The notes below the pieces were generated by a model that made no database searches, was not told the origin of the DNA, and saw nothing but the letters and a program-made list of their open reading frames with translations. A program made the translations under genes and the position numbers. Shown piece after piece: positions 53,854-64,000 of a DNA stretch of 64,000 bases; position 1 is the first letter of the stretch; each line of letters opens with the position of its first letter. This stretch comes from Corbicula japonica (taxonomy: Eukaryota; Mollusca; Bivalvia; Venerida; Cyrenidae), in assembly GCA_038501625.1 (NCBI GenBank), contig JAZAYU010000054.1, positions 1,364,001 through 1,428,000 on the forward strand. Reading direction: 5' to 3'.

Positions 53854-54170
53854 CTAAAAATAGAAACGTACATTAAGTTTATAGGTACTGGTCTCCGATT
53901 ATGGTTTCGAGAGCAGCTATTGATAGAATTTTGTTGGTTAATGTCAAGAAAAAAGTTCTTTTTGGTGATATTTTTTATAAAATTTTTTTGGTAAATGTCA
54001 AGTAAAAGGTCTTTTAGATTTGCAATGTACTGCCTGTCACAACATATCTGGAAATAAAGATGCAGTGTGAACTCATTTTCACAAAAAGCATAGTAAGCAA
54101 AACGTCTACATGAAGAATTTAACAAAAATAGAAATAGGCCAGTCAGCGTACCCCAAAATAGCATCAAAGT

Positions 54171-55590
54171 GTGAAGAAATTGCAAAAGAATTGATTTGTA
54201 GGTTTTTTGTTAGAAGAACATGTCTATTTTAAAGGGTAAAAAGTTGCAATTTGAAAACTGATGGGAAATTGGGAAAAAACGCATTTGAACTAACTGACCA
54301 AAAAAAATCTCCAAATTTTAAACATATCCATTTTTGGATAAATTTAAAGCATTGATCATAGTTTTAATAAAACTATTGCCATAGAATGCTGGAGAATGAC
54401 GTTATTGAACTAGTAAATGTTTAAAACTTGCCATAGTTTCATTTTGGTTTGCAATCTTGCGAAATCAGAACATTTTTAGATGTTATTTTACCCCACCCAC
54501 TAAAGTAAAAATTATCAAAATGGCATGAAATTGTGAGGAAAATGCAAAATAATTGATTTGTAGGTTTTTTGTTAGAAGAACATGTCTACTTTAAAGGTAA
54601 AACGTTGCAATTTGAAAACTGATGGGAAATTGGGAAAAAACGCATTTGAACTGACTGACCGATAAAAAATTGCATATTTTCAACATTCCGATTTTGGATA
54701 AAATAAAAGCATTGATAATAGTTTTAATAAAACTATTGTCAAAGAATACTGGAGAATGACGTTTTTGAACTAGTTAATGTTTAAAACTTGCCATAGTTTC
54801 ATTTTGGTTTGCAATCTTGCAAAATCAGAACATTTTTAGATGTTATTTTACCCCACCCACTAAAGTAAAAATTATCAAAATGGCATGAAATTGTGAGGAA
54901 AATGCAATAGGATTGATTTGTAGGTTTTTTGTTAGAAGATCATGTCTACTTTAAAGGGTAAAAGTTGCAATTTGAAAACTGATGGGAAATTGGGAAAAAA
55001 CGCATTTGAACTGACTGACCGATAAAAATTTGCATATTTTCAACATACCGATTTTGGAAAAAAATAAAAGCATTGATCATAGTTTTAATAAAACTATTGT
55101 CATAGAATACTGGAGAATGACGTTTTAGAACTAGTTAATTTTTAAAACTTGCCATAGTTTCATTTTGGTTTGCAATCTTGCGAAATCAGAACATTTTTAG
55201 AGGTCATTTTACCCCACCCACTTAAGTAAAAATCAAGAAAGCATCAAATTGTGAGGAAAATGTAAAAGAATTGATTTTTATGTTTTTGTAAGAAACAGAA
55301 GTCTTCTTTAAAGGACAAAAAGTTGCAATTTAAAAATTGGAAATTTCAAACAAAAAACACTTGAACTGACTGACCGACAAAATGTGCAAATTAAAAAAAA
55401 ATCTATTTTCTGATAAAATTTAAGCATTGATCATAGTTTTAATAAAACTTTCGTCAAAAAATACTGGAGAATGTCGTTATTGAAGTAGTAAATGTGCAAA
55501 ACTTGCCATAGTTTCATTTCGGTTTGCAATCTTGCAAAATCAGAACATATTTAGAGGTTATTTTACCCCACCCACTAAAGTAAATATTAA
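54171..55590. repeat. Tandem repeat of about 355-361 bp, four copies
   Basis: The phrase TTGATTTGTAGGTTTTTTGT (diverged in the last copy) and AACTTGCCATAGTTTCATTT recur about every 361 bp from about 54190; four units, the last the most diverged. Each has TTTTACCCCACCCACTAAAG. AT-rich, non-coding. It lies directly upstream of the first recognised TRANK1-like exon. Confidence 0.85.
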
Positions 55591-56383
55591 TATTTTGATA
55601 CAATATTAATTTGTTTTATTCTTTTTCAATTTTTTAAATACAATGTAAAACTGCATAAATATGATACACCTAAATTTATTATATAATCATTGTATATCAA
55701 TATAATTAAGAAAACGAAAACTGTACATGCATAGTAGGTGGTCAAACACGTTAAAATTCGTATATTTGGAGAAAAGGGTTGTTCAAGTTCATATGTATTC
55801 ATCAATATCTAATTCTGCCCGAGTTGGAGAATTTGAACACCCAAAGCAACAACACTCAATTAAAAATTCTACAACTCTGATAACATTCCAAGCTATGTTT
55901 TCTAAAAGTACTACATTGTTACTTTAATAAAGGCAACGGTTGGCATTTAAAATATTGTCATGTGCAGGAGGCAGAGAACAAATACTTGTCAAATCCCACC
56001 CCTGGTCTTCAGGTTTAAGCATTGTATTTCCAACCCAGATCTGGCTCTGAATATAAACGTGTTTATAATAAAAAATGCTGTGTCTAATGTTGGAGATAAT
56101 GTATGAACTTGCACAAATAACGTCCTTTTCATCACATTCACTGTTAATTTGTGATCTTGGCGTATCTAGCGATATAGATGGAGATCTGTCTTATAACATG
56201 AGGATAGTCTTTTCACCTAGTTTTCCTACATCTTTGTCTGATTGACTTGCCATGAACTGTTCCTCAGCTTCTTGCGTCTATATTAACTATCAATTCCTTC
56301 ATGGCAGTTGACTTTCCTATTAAAATATGTGAGAAGTTAAATCACAACCAGTATTAACATGAAAAAGAAGTAACAGATCACAT
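55591..56383. other. No gene recognised
   Basis: I searched here for the missing N-terminal TPR exon of the TRANK1-like gene on the minus strand and found none. AT-rich sequence without supported features. Confidence 0.4.
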
Positions 56384-56660
56384 TTATTTCATAAAACACA
56401 GACTGCATATTTTGATGTTCTAGATCTTTCTCGGTGATGGTCTTCTATGCTTTATATCGGATCGCACGTACTCTTTCTGTGCTGAGTCTTCTTCAACGAC
56501 ACATGTGATCTCTTGCTCAGCACGTTCAGTGTCTGTCAAAGCACTTCATGGAACCATTAATTATTCTGTTTTGTACATTTCTGGTATATATAGTGTCTTG
56601 AAGTTCGATAGGTCTGACAGAACAAACATCTGCACCTCTCTTCAGACTTAATTTTAGCAT
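56384..56660 (-). pseudogene. Possible broken coding remnant of unknown origin
   Basis: On the minus strand, an open frame 56526..56660 (45 codons with stop) contains KRGADVCSVRPIELQDTIYT and NRIINGSMKCF. Overlapping it in another frame, down to a stop at 56420, is ERAEQEITCVVEEDSAQKEY followed by RSDIKHRRPSPRKI. Both look compositionally protein-like, which suggests one frame broken by a shift; AATAAA follows at about 56382. It could be a retroelement 3' end or a decayed gene. I do not recognise the family. Confidence 0.25.
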
Positions 56661-58581
56661 GCTTGCCATAAAAACTAGTCAAGTATTACGAAAATCAAAT
56701 GTGACAATTGAACATGTGACGCAATTGTCATTATTACATTGTTATTGTATTCACAGTGGTTTTGGGGTGAAGAGAGTCTCAAATATGGTCTGTGTAACAT
56801 CGTGGATACACATACACAAGATTCTATCCTTGCTGGTTCTGTTGACGGTGCAATAACCTTTAGCACGGTGTGTCACGGCCTTTAAATAAAGAATAAAAAT
56901 TGGCCATTATGAATTGCAAAAAAATAAATGTGAGATTTTAATTACAATATCCAAGTCAAATATAATTATATAAACGTAACAGCATTTATTTAAAATGAAA
57001 ACCATTTACTCTTACCACCATTTCAGAAGTTTATGTTCACATTAGCAGAACCGAAAGGATGAATGAAAGAATGAAAACCATAGTCCTGATGATGCAAAAC
57101 ACACCCTGCTTATTCAATTTACGTTTGCAAACTAATATCGACTTTCTAAAACGTGTATTTAAAAATATGAACATGCATGTCAGGAATTGGAATAAACAGA
57201 AAACACAGCCTCCCCAAGCAGCCAAAACTTAGAGAGGAAAAGAGAGCATGTATTATAAGACGATCAATTTCAAATAAGACACCACAAACAATAAACAAAA
57301 AAGAGATCTATTGGGGTTACCGCCTAGGAACAGTCAGTGATAAAACAATTTGTCACTGGGGGTAAACCAGGTTCTAGGGTTCACCAACCTCACACATGCC
57401 CCAACAAGTTCCCAAATAAACGAACACGTAAAAGTTGTCTTGGTGTAATAACTCCAACCCACCTAAAACTCGACATTGTTGCACGCAAAAGCACACAAAC
57501 ATTTTGAATAAATATTGATGTCAAACTTATTTTTATCGTGTTCCTTGTTAAAGATTAATGTTACAATTGTTTATACACTATACTTTCATTTAAAATAAAT
57601 TTATGTACTCCATATTTGCCGATATTGACTGTAAAACACGAATTAGACAATTAACCTAAAAGAATTATAGTTATGGTTTTGCTGCGTATTGGCTTCCGTA
57701 GTTTAAAAAATTTGCGAAAACCTTCTGGTGAAGGTCAAAACCAAATCTACGGATAATAGCCATATTGGGGATTTATTTCAATATTTTACAATATTTAGCT
57801 GTTCTGTGTTTACTTTATTGAGTTTAATAAAGAAATATATAACAAAATAAATGAAAATTCACTGGTTTCCGTTATACGATGAAATCGATCATTTACAGGC
57901 ATTTTGAAGTCATGTATTCAAACTAATGCATTAAACAACAAAAATATATAAAATATGAAATTAATAATCAACTTACATGACCTAAGTTGTCATTCCAGAT
58001 AACAAATCTTGCAATAAACACTTGACCTTGTTTGTTTACATGCTTCCAGAAGTTCAAAAATGGCGCGTGCAAACTTTATGTGTCCGAGTATGGCGTACCA
58101 TCACAGCCATAATTGTTGAATCATTAAAGTCGAAATTTAAATGGCCAATTAAAACAATTTCCCCCAACCCACCGGAGTGCAACTTTTTGTTGGATGTATA
58201 TCTATGTCTGATGTTTTGCAGATGACACTTAGTGAAACTTTTGCAATTAGTTCAAGGTGATATGCTACGCTGACTGGACTAAAATGAATATGTTATCTGT
58301 AAGGCTTAAAATACATAACTGAAAAAAAATATCATCAGACAATTACTAGCCCTTTACCCAATATGGGCTGTTCCAAACAAAATTAGCTGGTTTTGGTTAT
58401 CCTGTTAGAAAAATGAACAACCAACAGTTACTTTCATTTTCCTACTTTGCAGAGAAGTCTCATCATGCCCTTTAAAGATTTGTGAAGTTTCATCAAAATA
58501 GCGCCATCCATTAAAAAAAATATTGTAAAATAATGGGCAAAAAATGTCAGGAGTGTGACAAAAAAGTGTGACACTTTTAAA
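56661..58581. other. No gene recognised
   Basis: Mostly AT-rich. Around 57310-57390 is GTTACCGCCTAGGAACAGTC ... TTTGTCACTGGGGGTAAACC, which looks like a repeat fragment of unknown class. Around 58050-58110, AAAATGGCGCGTGCAAAC and GTATGGCGTACCATCAC form a small GC-richer patch that could be a promoter or 5' UTR for the minus-strand gene, but no exon can be supported. Confidence 0.35.
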
Positions 58582-59962
58582 AACTAGAATCTGTTTTTGT
58601 GAAAAACGCATGTCTCCCCCCTGCGCCCTATTGAATGAAGGCCAAGGAAGAGATATCACCTTTTTCATACAGAAGCCTGTGTCATTTATTATGGTAAAAT
58701 GAACATGCACATATATATATATTAACTTTAGGGGCCGATGTAATTTTGAATTCTTGCCTAAATACCTCAAAATCAACAGGGTTCTTCAAGGCTATAACAG
58801 CAACCATTGTATGAAGTTTGAAGGTTCTAGATAAAATAAAACTCCAGTTAGTGAGAAGAAACCAATTTCACTCATCGGGTCACTGTGACCTTGACCTTTG
58901 ACCTAATGACCCCAAAATCAATAGGAGTCCTCTACTCAATAAGGACATCCATCATATGAAGTTTGAAGGTTCTGGGTGAAATAAAACTCCTGTTATTGAG
59001 TGGAAACGGTTTTCACTCTTCGGGCCCCTGTGACCTTGACCTTTGACCTACTGACCCCAAAATCAATAGGGTTCTTCTACTCAATAAGGGTTATCACCCT
59101 ATGAAGTTTGAAGGCTCTGGGTCAAAGGGTACTCGAGTTATTGAGCGGAAACGGTTTTCACACTTCGGACCCCTGTGACCTTGACCTTTGACCTACTGAC
59201 CCCAAAATCAATAGGGTTCTTCTACTCAATAAGAGCTATCACCCTATGAAGTTTGAATGCTCTGGGTCAAAGGGTACTTGAGTTATTGAGCAGAAACGGT
59301 TTTCACACTTCGGGCCCCTGTGACCTTGACCTTTGACCTACTGACCCCAAAATCAATAGGGTTCTTTTACTCAATAAGGGCTATCACCCTATGAAGTTTG
59401 AATGCTCTGGGTCAAAGGGTACTTGAGTTATTGAGCGGAAACGGTTTTCACACTTCGGACCCCTGTGACCTTGACCTTTGACCTACTGACCCCAAAATCA
59501 ATAGGGTTCTTCTACTCAATAAGAGCTATCACCCTATGAAGTTTGAATGCTCTGGGTCAAAGGGTACTTGAGTTATTGAGCGGAAATGGTTTTCACTCTT
59601 TGGGTCACTGTGACCTTGACCTTTGACCTACTGACCCCAAAATCAATAGGGTTCTTTTACTCAATAAGGGCTATCACCTTATGAAGTTTGAATGCTCTGG
59701 GTCAAAGAGTACTTGAGTTATTGAGCGGAAACGTTTTTCACTCTTCGGGCCCGTGACCTTGACCTTTGACCTACTGACCCCAAAATCAATAGGGTTCTTC
59801 TACTCAATAAGGTCTATCACCCTATGAAGTTTGAATGCTCTGGGTCAAAGGGTACTCCAGTTATTGAGGGGAAACGAAGTGTGACAGACGGACTGAAGGA
59901 CAGACGGACAGACAGACAAGGCAAAAACAATATGTCTCCCCCCCCCTCTGGGGGGAAACATA
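58582..59962. repeat. Second copy of the DR1-bearing tandem array element
   Basis: The left end GTTTTTGTGAAAAACGCATG with TCTCCCCCCTGCGCC; seven monomers of about 145 bp with GTGACCTTGACCTTTGACCT and AATCAATAGGGTTCTTCTAC; the right end GACAGACGGACTGAAGGACA, then ATATGTCTCCCCCCCCTCTG with GGGGGGAAACATA. The CCCCCC / GGGGGG end is a small hairpin. Same family as 21264..22806 but upstream of the gene. Confidence 0.85.
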
Positions 59963-61196
59963 ATTACATTTGTTCTGACCATCATTTTACAAAAAGCTTA
60001 AATAAAGAAAAGTTTTAGTGTTGTTTTAGTAAAAGGTGCATTTATTAGGCATCAACTAATGATAAAATTAAGCATATTATACTTCAATTAATCAAAATTT
60101 ATGCTATTAAGTCAAGCGTGGTAGAAAAGAAAATACTTCAAGAAAATCCAAACATCTTTGCTTTATAAATTTATAGGACTTTAAAGATTAATAGTACAAA
60201 AGAACTTGTTTGTGTATCATGAAGTTTAATGTTTCTAGATACAATAATTATAATATTATAACCTCTATTGAAATTATATTTGTCTGCAGCTCCCTTCAGA
60301 AAATATCAGTTAAATTTGTCAGGAGTGTGACATTTTGCACATATTGCAATATTCTGTCAACATATTCCTTACATGAATACAAGAGCATGTTTTTTCATAG
60401 AAGTCTATGTCACGTTTTGTTAAATTGTGAAAATTAGGAATGGCCTTAGTGAAACATTTTTGAGTATACTGCACTTATGTGGTTGTCAGGAATGTGACAC
60501 TTTCTTAAAAATATTTTTTTTTATTTTTATGCAATACCACAAGTTCTAAAGCACTAATACAGGTATTTTAACAGAATTGCACATTTAAATAATAAGAAAC
60601 AGTAGTAGATATATTTTAAGCACATACATTAAAATTCTTGTGATTTATTTAATATTGGTCAATAAAGCTCCATAAAATGTTTATTCTGCCACATATGAGT
60701 ATTACTTGACTGATTTTGATTACTGTAAAGACTGTACAAACATATGGAGCAACCAGTTTGGGCTTTTTATGAACTTAAATTCTTTACATTTTTTTCACTT
60801 CACTTGCCTTTTTTTGAAATAGCCCAAATGACAATATCTCAGCAACCAGTTGACCGATTTCAAAAATCTTTTCAGTTCTGTACTCAGTTTCAATAAGCAA
60901 AAAATTCAGAAAAACAAGTTTGGTATTTTCATGAACTTTAATTTTTCACTATTGTTTCCAGCCATTTTTTTAAACAGCCCATATATACACATTTAATCAC
61001 ATGTGTGAACACTGTAGATCCAGATCTGCAAGCTTGAATAATTAGGATCTGTTCACTTTTATGTCAGAAATAACCCTAAAAAATAAACAGGAATTTTGGT
61101 GTTCCGTGGAACACATGTGTCACCTGCTTGCATAAAGTTTAAATGTGGGCCAACAGTAGAACAGGATGCTTAAACATGATTAAATAGTAAATAAAA
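59963..61196. other. No gene recognised; small repeat fragments
   Basis: GTCAGGAGTGTGACATTTTG (60316) repeats a phrase also at 58542, so the 58582 element may have inserted into an older repeat. 60990-61070 has a fragment of the TTAA MITE (CACTGTAGATCCAGATCTGC). 61095-61130 has AATTTTGGTGTTCCGTGGAA, a repeat fragment of unknown class. Confidence 0.35.
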
Positions 61197-63141
61197 CAAG
61201 AGGGCCATGATGGCCCTTATATCGCTCACCTGAGTACAAAAGTACTCTCAGCTTGTGGTTTCAGCCAAGAAGATTTTAAAAGTTTTTCCTATATCAGTCT
61301 ATATAAAATAAAGTGAACCCTGGGGCAGGGCCAATTTTGACCCCAGGGAAATCATTTGAACAATCTTTGAAGATTTCCACAAGAGGGTGCTAAATGCCAA
61401 ATATCTAAGCTCTAGGCCTTGTGGTTTCAGACAAGAAGATTTTTAAAAATTTTCCTATACAAGTCTATATAAAATGAAGTGACCCCTGGGGCGGGGCCAA
61501 TTTGTAGAGTTTCACAAGAGGATGCTTAATGCCAAATATCTAAGCTCTAGGCCTTGTGGTTTCAGACAAGAAGATTTTAAAAGTTTTTCCTATACAAGTC
61601 TATATAAAATAAAGTGACCCCTGGGGCGGGGCCAATTTAGACCCCTGGGAAATAATTTGAACAATCTTTGTAGAGTTCCACTAGAGGATGCTAAATGCCA
61701 TATATCTAAGCTCTAGGCCTTGTGGTTTCAGACAAGAAGATTTTTAAAGTTTTTCCTATACAAGTCTATATAAAATGAAGTGACCCCTGGGGCGGGGCCA
61801 ATTTAGACCCCTGGGAAATAATTTGAACAATCTTTGTAGAGTTTCACAAGAGGATGCTTAATGCCAAATATCTAAGCTCTAGGCCTTGTGGTTTCAGACA
61901 AGAAGATTTTTAAAGTTTTTCCTATATAAGTCTATATCAAATGAAGTGACCCCTGGGGCGGGGCCACTTTAGACCCCAGGGAAATAATTTGAACAATCTT
62001 TGTAGAGTTTCACAAGAGGATGCTAAATGCCAAATATCTAAGCTCTAGGCCTTGTGGTTTCAGACAAGAAGATTTTTAAAGTGTTTCCTATATAAGTCTA
62101 TGTCAAATGAAGTGACCCCTGGGGCGGGGCCAATTTAGACCCCTGGGAAATAATTTGAACAATCTTTGTAGAGTTCCACTTGAGGATGCTAAATGCCAAA
62201 TATCTAAGCTCTAGGCCTTGTGGTTTCAGACAAGAAGATTTTTAAAGTTTTTCCTATATAAGTCTATGTAAAATGAAGTGACCCCTGGGGCGGGGCCAAT
62301 TTTGACCCCAGAGAAATAATTTGAACAATCTTTGTAGAGTTCCACTAGAGGGTGCTAAATGCCAAATATCTAAGCTCTAGGCCTTGTGGTTTCAGACAAG
62401 AAGATTTTTAAAGTTTTTCCTATATAAGTCTATATAAAATGAAGTGACCCCTGGGGCGGGGCCAATTTTGACCCCAGGGAAATAATTTGAACAATCTTTG
62501 TAGACTTCCACTAGAGGATGCTAAATGCCAAATATCTAAGCTCTAGGCCTTGTGGTTTCAGACAAGAAGATTTTTAAAGTTTTTCCTATACAAGTCTATG
62601 TAAAATGAAGTGACCCCTGGGGCGGGGCCAATTTTGACCCCAGGGAAATACTTTGAACAATCTTTGTAGAGTTTCCACTAGAGGATGCTAAATGCCAAAT
62701 ATCTAAGCTCTAGGCCTTGTGGTTTCAGACAAGAAGATTTTTAAAGTTTTTCCTATATAAGTCTATGTAAAATGAAGTGACCCCTGGGGCGGGGCCAATT
62801 TTGACCCCAGGGAAATAATTTGAACAATCTTTGTAGAGCTCCACTAGAGGATGCTAAATGCCAAATATCTAAGCTCTAGGCCTTGTGGTTTCAGACAAGA
62901 AGATTTTTAAAGTTTTTCCTTTCGGTTGCCATGGCAACCAGAGTTCTGCATGGAATTGATTTCTTTGAACAACTTTGGAAGAGCTTCATGCAAGGAACAT
63001 ACATGGCAAGTTTCATCAAAATTGGCCAAGCCGTTTCAGAGAAGAAGTCGATTGAAGCAATTGTTGACGACGCACGACGGACGACGGACATCAGGCGGTC
63101 ACAAAAGCTCACCTTGTCACTACGTGACAGGTGAGCTAAAC
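61197..63141. repeat. Tandem array, 161-168-bp unit, with Helitron-like ends and an X-box
   Basis: The left end AACAAGAGGGCCATGATGGC with GCTCACCTGAG is the same as that of the 23163 element. Monomers carry GACCCCTGGGGCGGGGCCAA, GAACAATCTTTGTAGAGTTC, GCTAAATGCCAAATATCTAA and GGCCTTGTGGTTTCAGACAA. A unique segment 62921-63085 precedes GACGGACGACGGACATCAGG and the hairpin AGCTCACCTTGTCAC / GTGACAGGTGAGCT (63108-63139), ending GAGCTAAA. ORFs inside are incidental. Confidence 0.85.
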
Positions 63142-63850
63142 ATGAAGTGACCCCTGGGGCGGGGCCAATTTTGACCCCAGGGAAATACTTTGAACAATCT
63201 TTGTAGAGTTCCACTAGAGGATGCTAAATGCCAAATATCTAAGCTCTAGGCCTTGTGGTTTCAGACAAGAAGATTTTTAAAGTTTTTCCTATACAAGTCT
63301 ATGTAAAATGATGTGACCCCTGGGGCGGGGCCAATTTTGACCCCTGGGAAATACTTTGAACAATCTTTGTAGAGTTCCACTAGAGGATGCTAAATGCCAA
63401 ATATCTAAGCTCTAGGCCTTGTGGTTTCAGACAAGAAGATTTTTAAAGTTTTTCCTATATAAGTCTATATAAAATGAAGTGACCCCTGGGGCGGGGCCAA
63501 TTTTGACCCCAGGGAAATAATTTGAACAATCTTTGTAGAGTTCCACTAGAGGATGCTAAATGCCAAATATCTAAGCTCTAGGCCTTGTGGTTTCAGACAA
63601 GAAGATTTTTAAAGTTTTTCCTATATAAGTCTATATAAAATGAAGTGACCCCTGGGGCGGGGCCAATTTTGACCCCAGGGAAATACTTTGAACAATCTTT
63701 GTAGAGTTCCACTAGAGGATGCTAAATGCCAAATATCTAAGCTCTAGGCCTTGTGGTTTCAGACAAGAAGATTTTTAAAGTTTTTCCTATACAAGTCTAT
63801 GTAAAATGAAGTGACCCCTGGGGCGGGGCCAATTTTGACCCCAGGGAAAT
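63142..63850. repeat. Continuation of the 161-168-bp array beyond the terminal hairpin
   Basis: Immediately after GGTGAGCTAAA the sequence resumes inside a monomer (CATGAAGTGACCCCTGGGGC) and runs four more units until 63850, where CAGTAAAACCCC begins. No second terminus is seen before the array is cut. Confidence 0.85.
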
Positions 63851-64000
63851 ACAGTAAAACCCCTCATTACGGACACTCAATATTACGGGCACCCCGTTAT
63901 TACGGGCGATTTTTTGAAGAACGGAAATTTTGTCTTCTTTTTGTATATAGTAAATAACTCGATAATACGGGCACCCCGCTATTCCGGTAATACGGACACC
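63851..64000. mobile_element. Left end of a pogo/Tigger-like DNA transposon
   Basis: TACAGTAAAACCCCTCATTA followed by CGGACACTCAATATTACGGG and GATAATACGGGCACCCCGCT. CAGT-starting ends rich in TTACGG/CGGGCAC after a TA are typical of pogo/Tigger-type termini. The element interrupts a monomer of the preceding array and runs out of the window, so no transposase is visible. Confidence 0.6.

Noticed and set aside
52788..52996. Regular 30-bp repeats resembling a CRISPR array
   Set aside because: The repeats are head to tail without unique spacers, in an intron of an animal gene.
58022..58225. Plus-strand frame near a GC-richer patch as a new gene
   Set aside because: Short, no splice context or motif; the patch could equally be a promoter or 5' UTR.
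62883..63214. Open frames at the end of the 165-bp array
   Set aside because: Repeat-derived, overlapping on both strands, and ending in the terminal hairpin; no protein features.

Overview
The window looks like animal nuclear DNA, most likely from a marine bivalve mollusc. It has short coding exons with GT-AG introns, low gene density, abundant palindromic TTAA-flanked MITEs, and tandem-repeat arrays that end in (GACGGAC)-type microsatellite plus a hairpin, a style I associate with bivalve genomes. The species call is an inference. No prokaryotic features, CRISPR arrays, rRNA or tRNA genes were recognised.

The main content is one very large minus-strand gene spanning 53853 down to 9858. It is a TRANK1 orthologue (TPR and ankyrin repeat-containing protein 1, a UvrD/Rep-like SF1 helicase relative). 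I assembled 32 exons from the sequence. Every junction has GT-AG ends and compatible phase. The joined coding sequence is 9615 nt (3204 residues plus stop) with no internal stop. Order from N to C: a partial TPR-like start, ankyrin-type repeats, a long acidic disordered exon, the conserved pre-helicase region, helicase motifs I to VI all intact, a TPR-like superhelix, and one 3.1-kb exon with a CCCH zinc-finger-like motif, an IQ-like helix and a CxxC motif, then an acidic plus RG-rich tail. The extreme N-terminus is not found in the window.

At the left edge, 1719..1917 (+) is the last exon of an unidentified coiled-coil protein, with a poly(A) signal at 2013. It and the TRANK1-like gene are tail to tail. 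The 8 kb between them holds a strongly G-rich low-complexity tract (2.1-2.8 kb), a tandem array with a terminal hairpin (2.87-4.14 kb), the broken C-terminal end of a LINE reverse-transcriptase ORF (4.45-5.05 kb) and a cluster of TTAA-type MITEs (6.2-9.4 kb).

The introns are packed with repeats: about 20 palindromic TTAA MITEs, eight near-perfect foldback elements of about 110-150 bp, several TIR elements, and large tandem arrays (21.3-22.8, 23.2-29.0, 37.6-39.5 kb). Upstream of the first recognised exon lie a 361-bp tandem repeat (54.2-55.6 kb), about 3 kb of largely featureless AT-rich DNA, another array (58.6-59.96 kb), a 161-168-bp array (61.2-63.85 kb) and the start of a pogo/Tigger-like element at the right edge.

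The most interesting points are: a 124-bp tandem duplication that created a second in-frame 84-nt exon copy whose divergence is mostly synonymous, separated by a potential 40-nt intron; repeat monomers carrying perfect DR1 nuclear-receptor sites in tandem; two arrays that each read through a terminal hairpin and continue, with microhomology at the junction; a perfect palindromic X-box inside a repeat terminus; and a CCCH finger-like motif in the TRANK1 C-terminal region.
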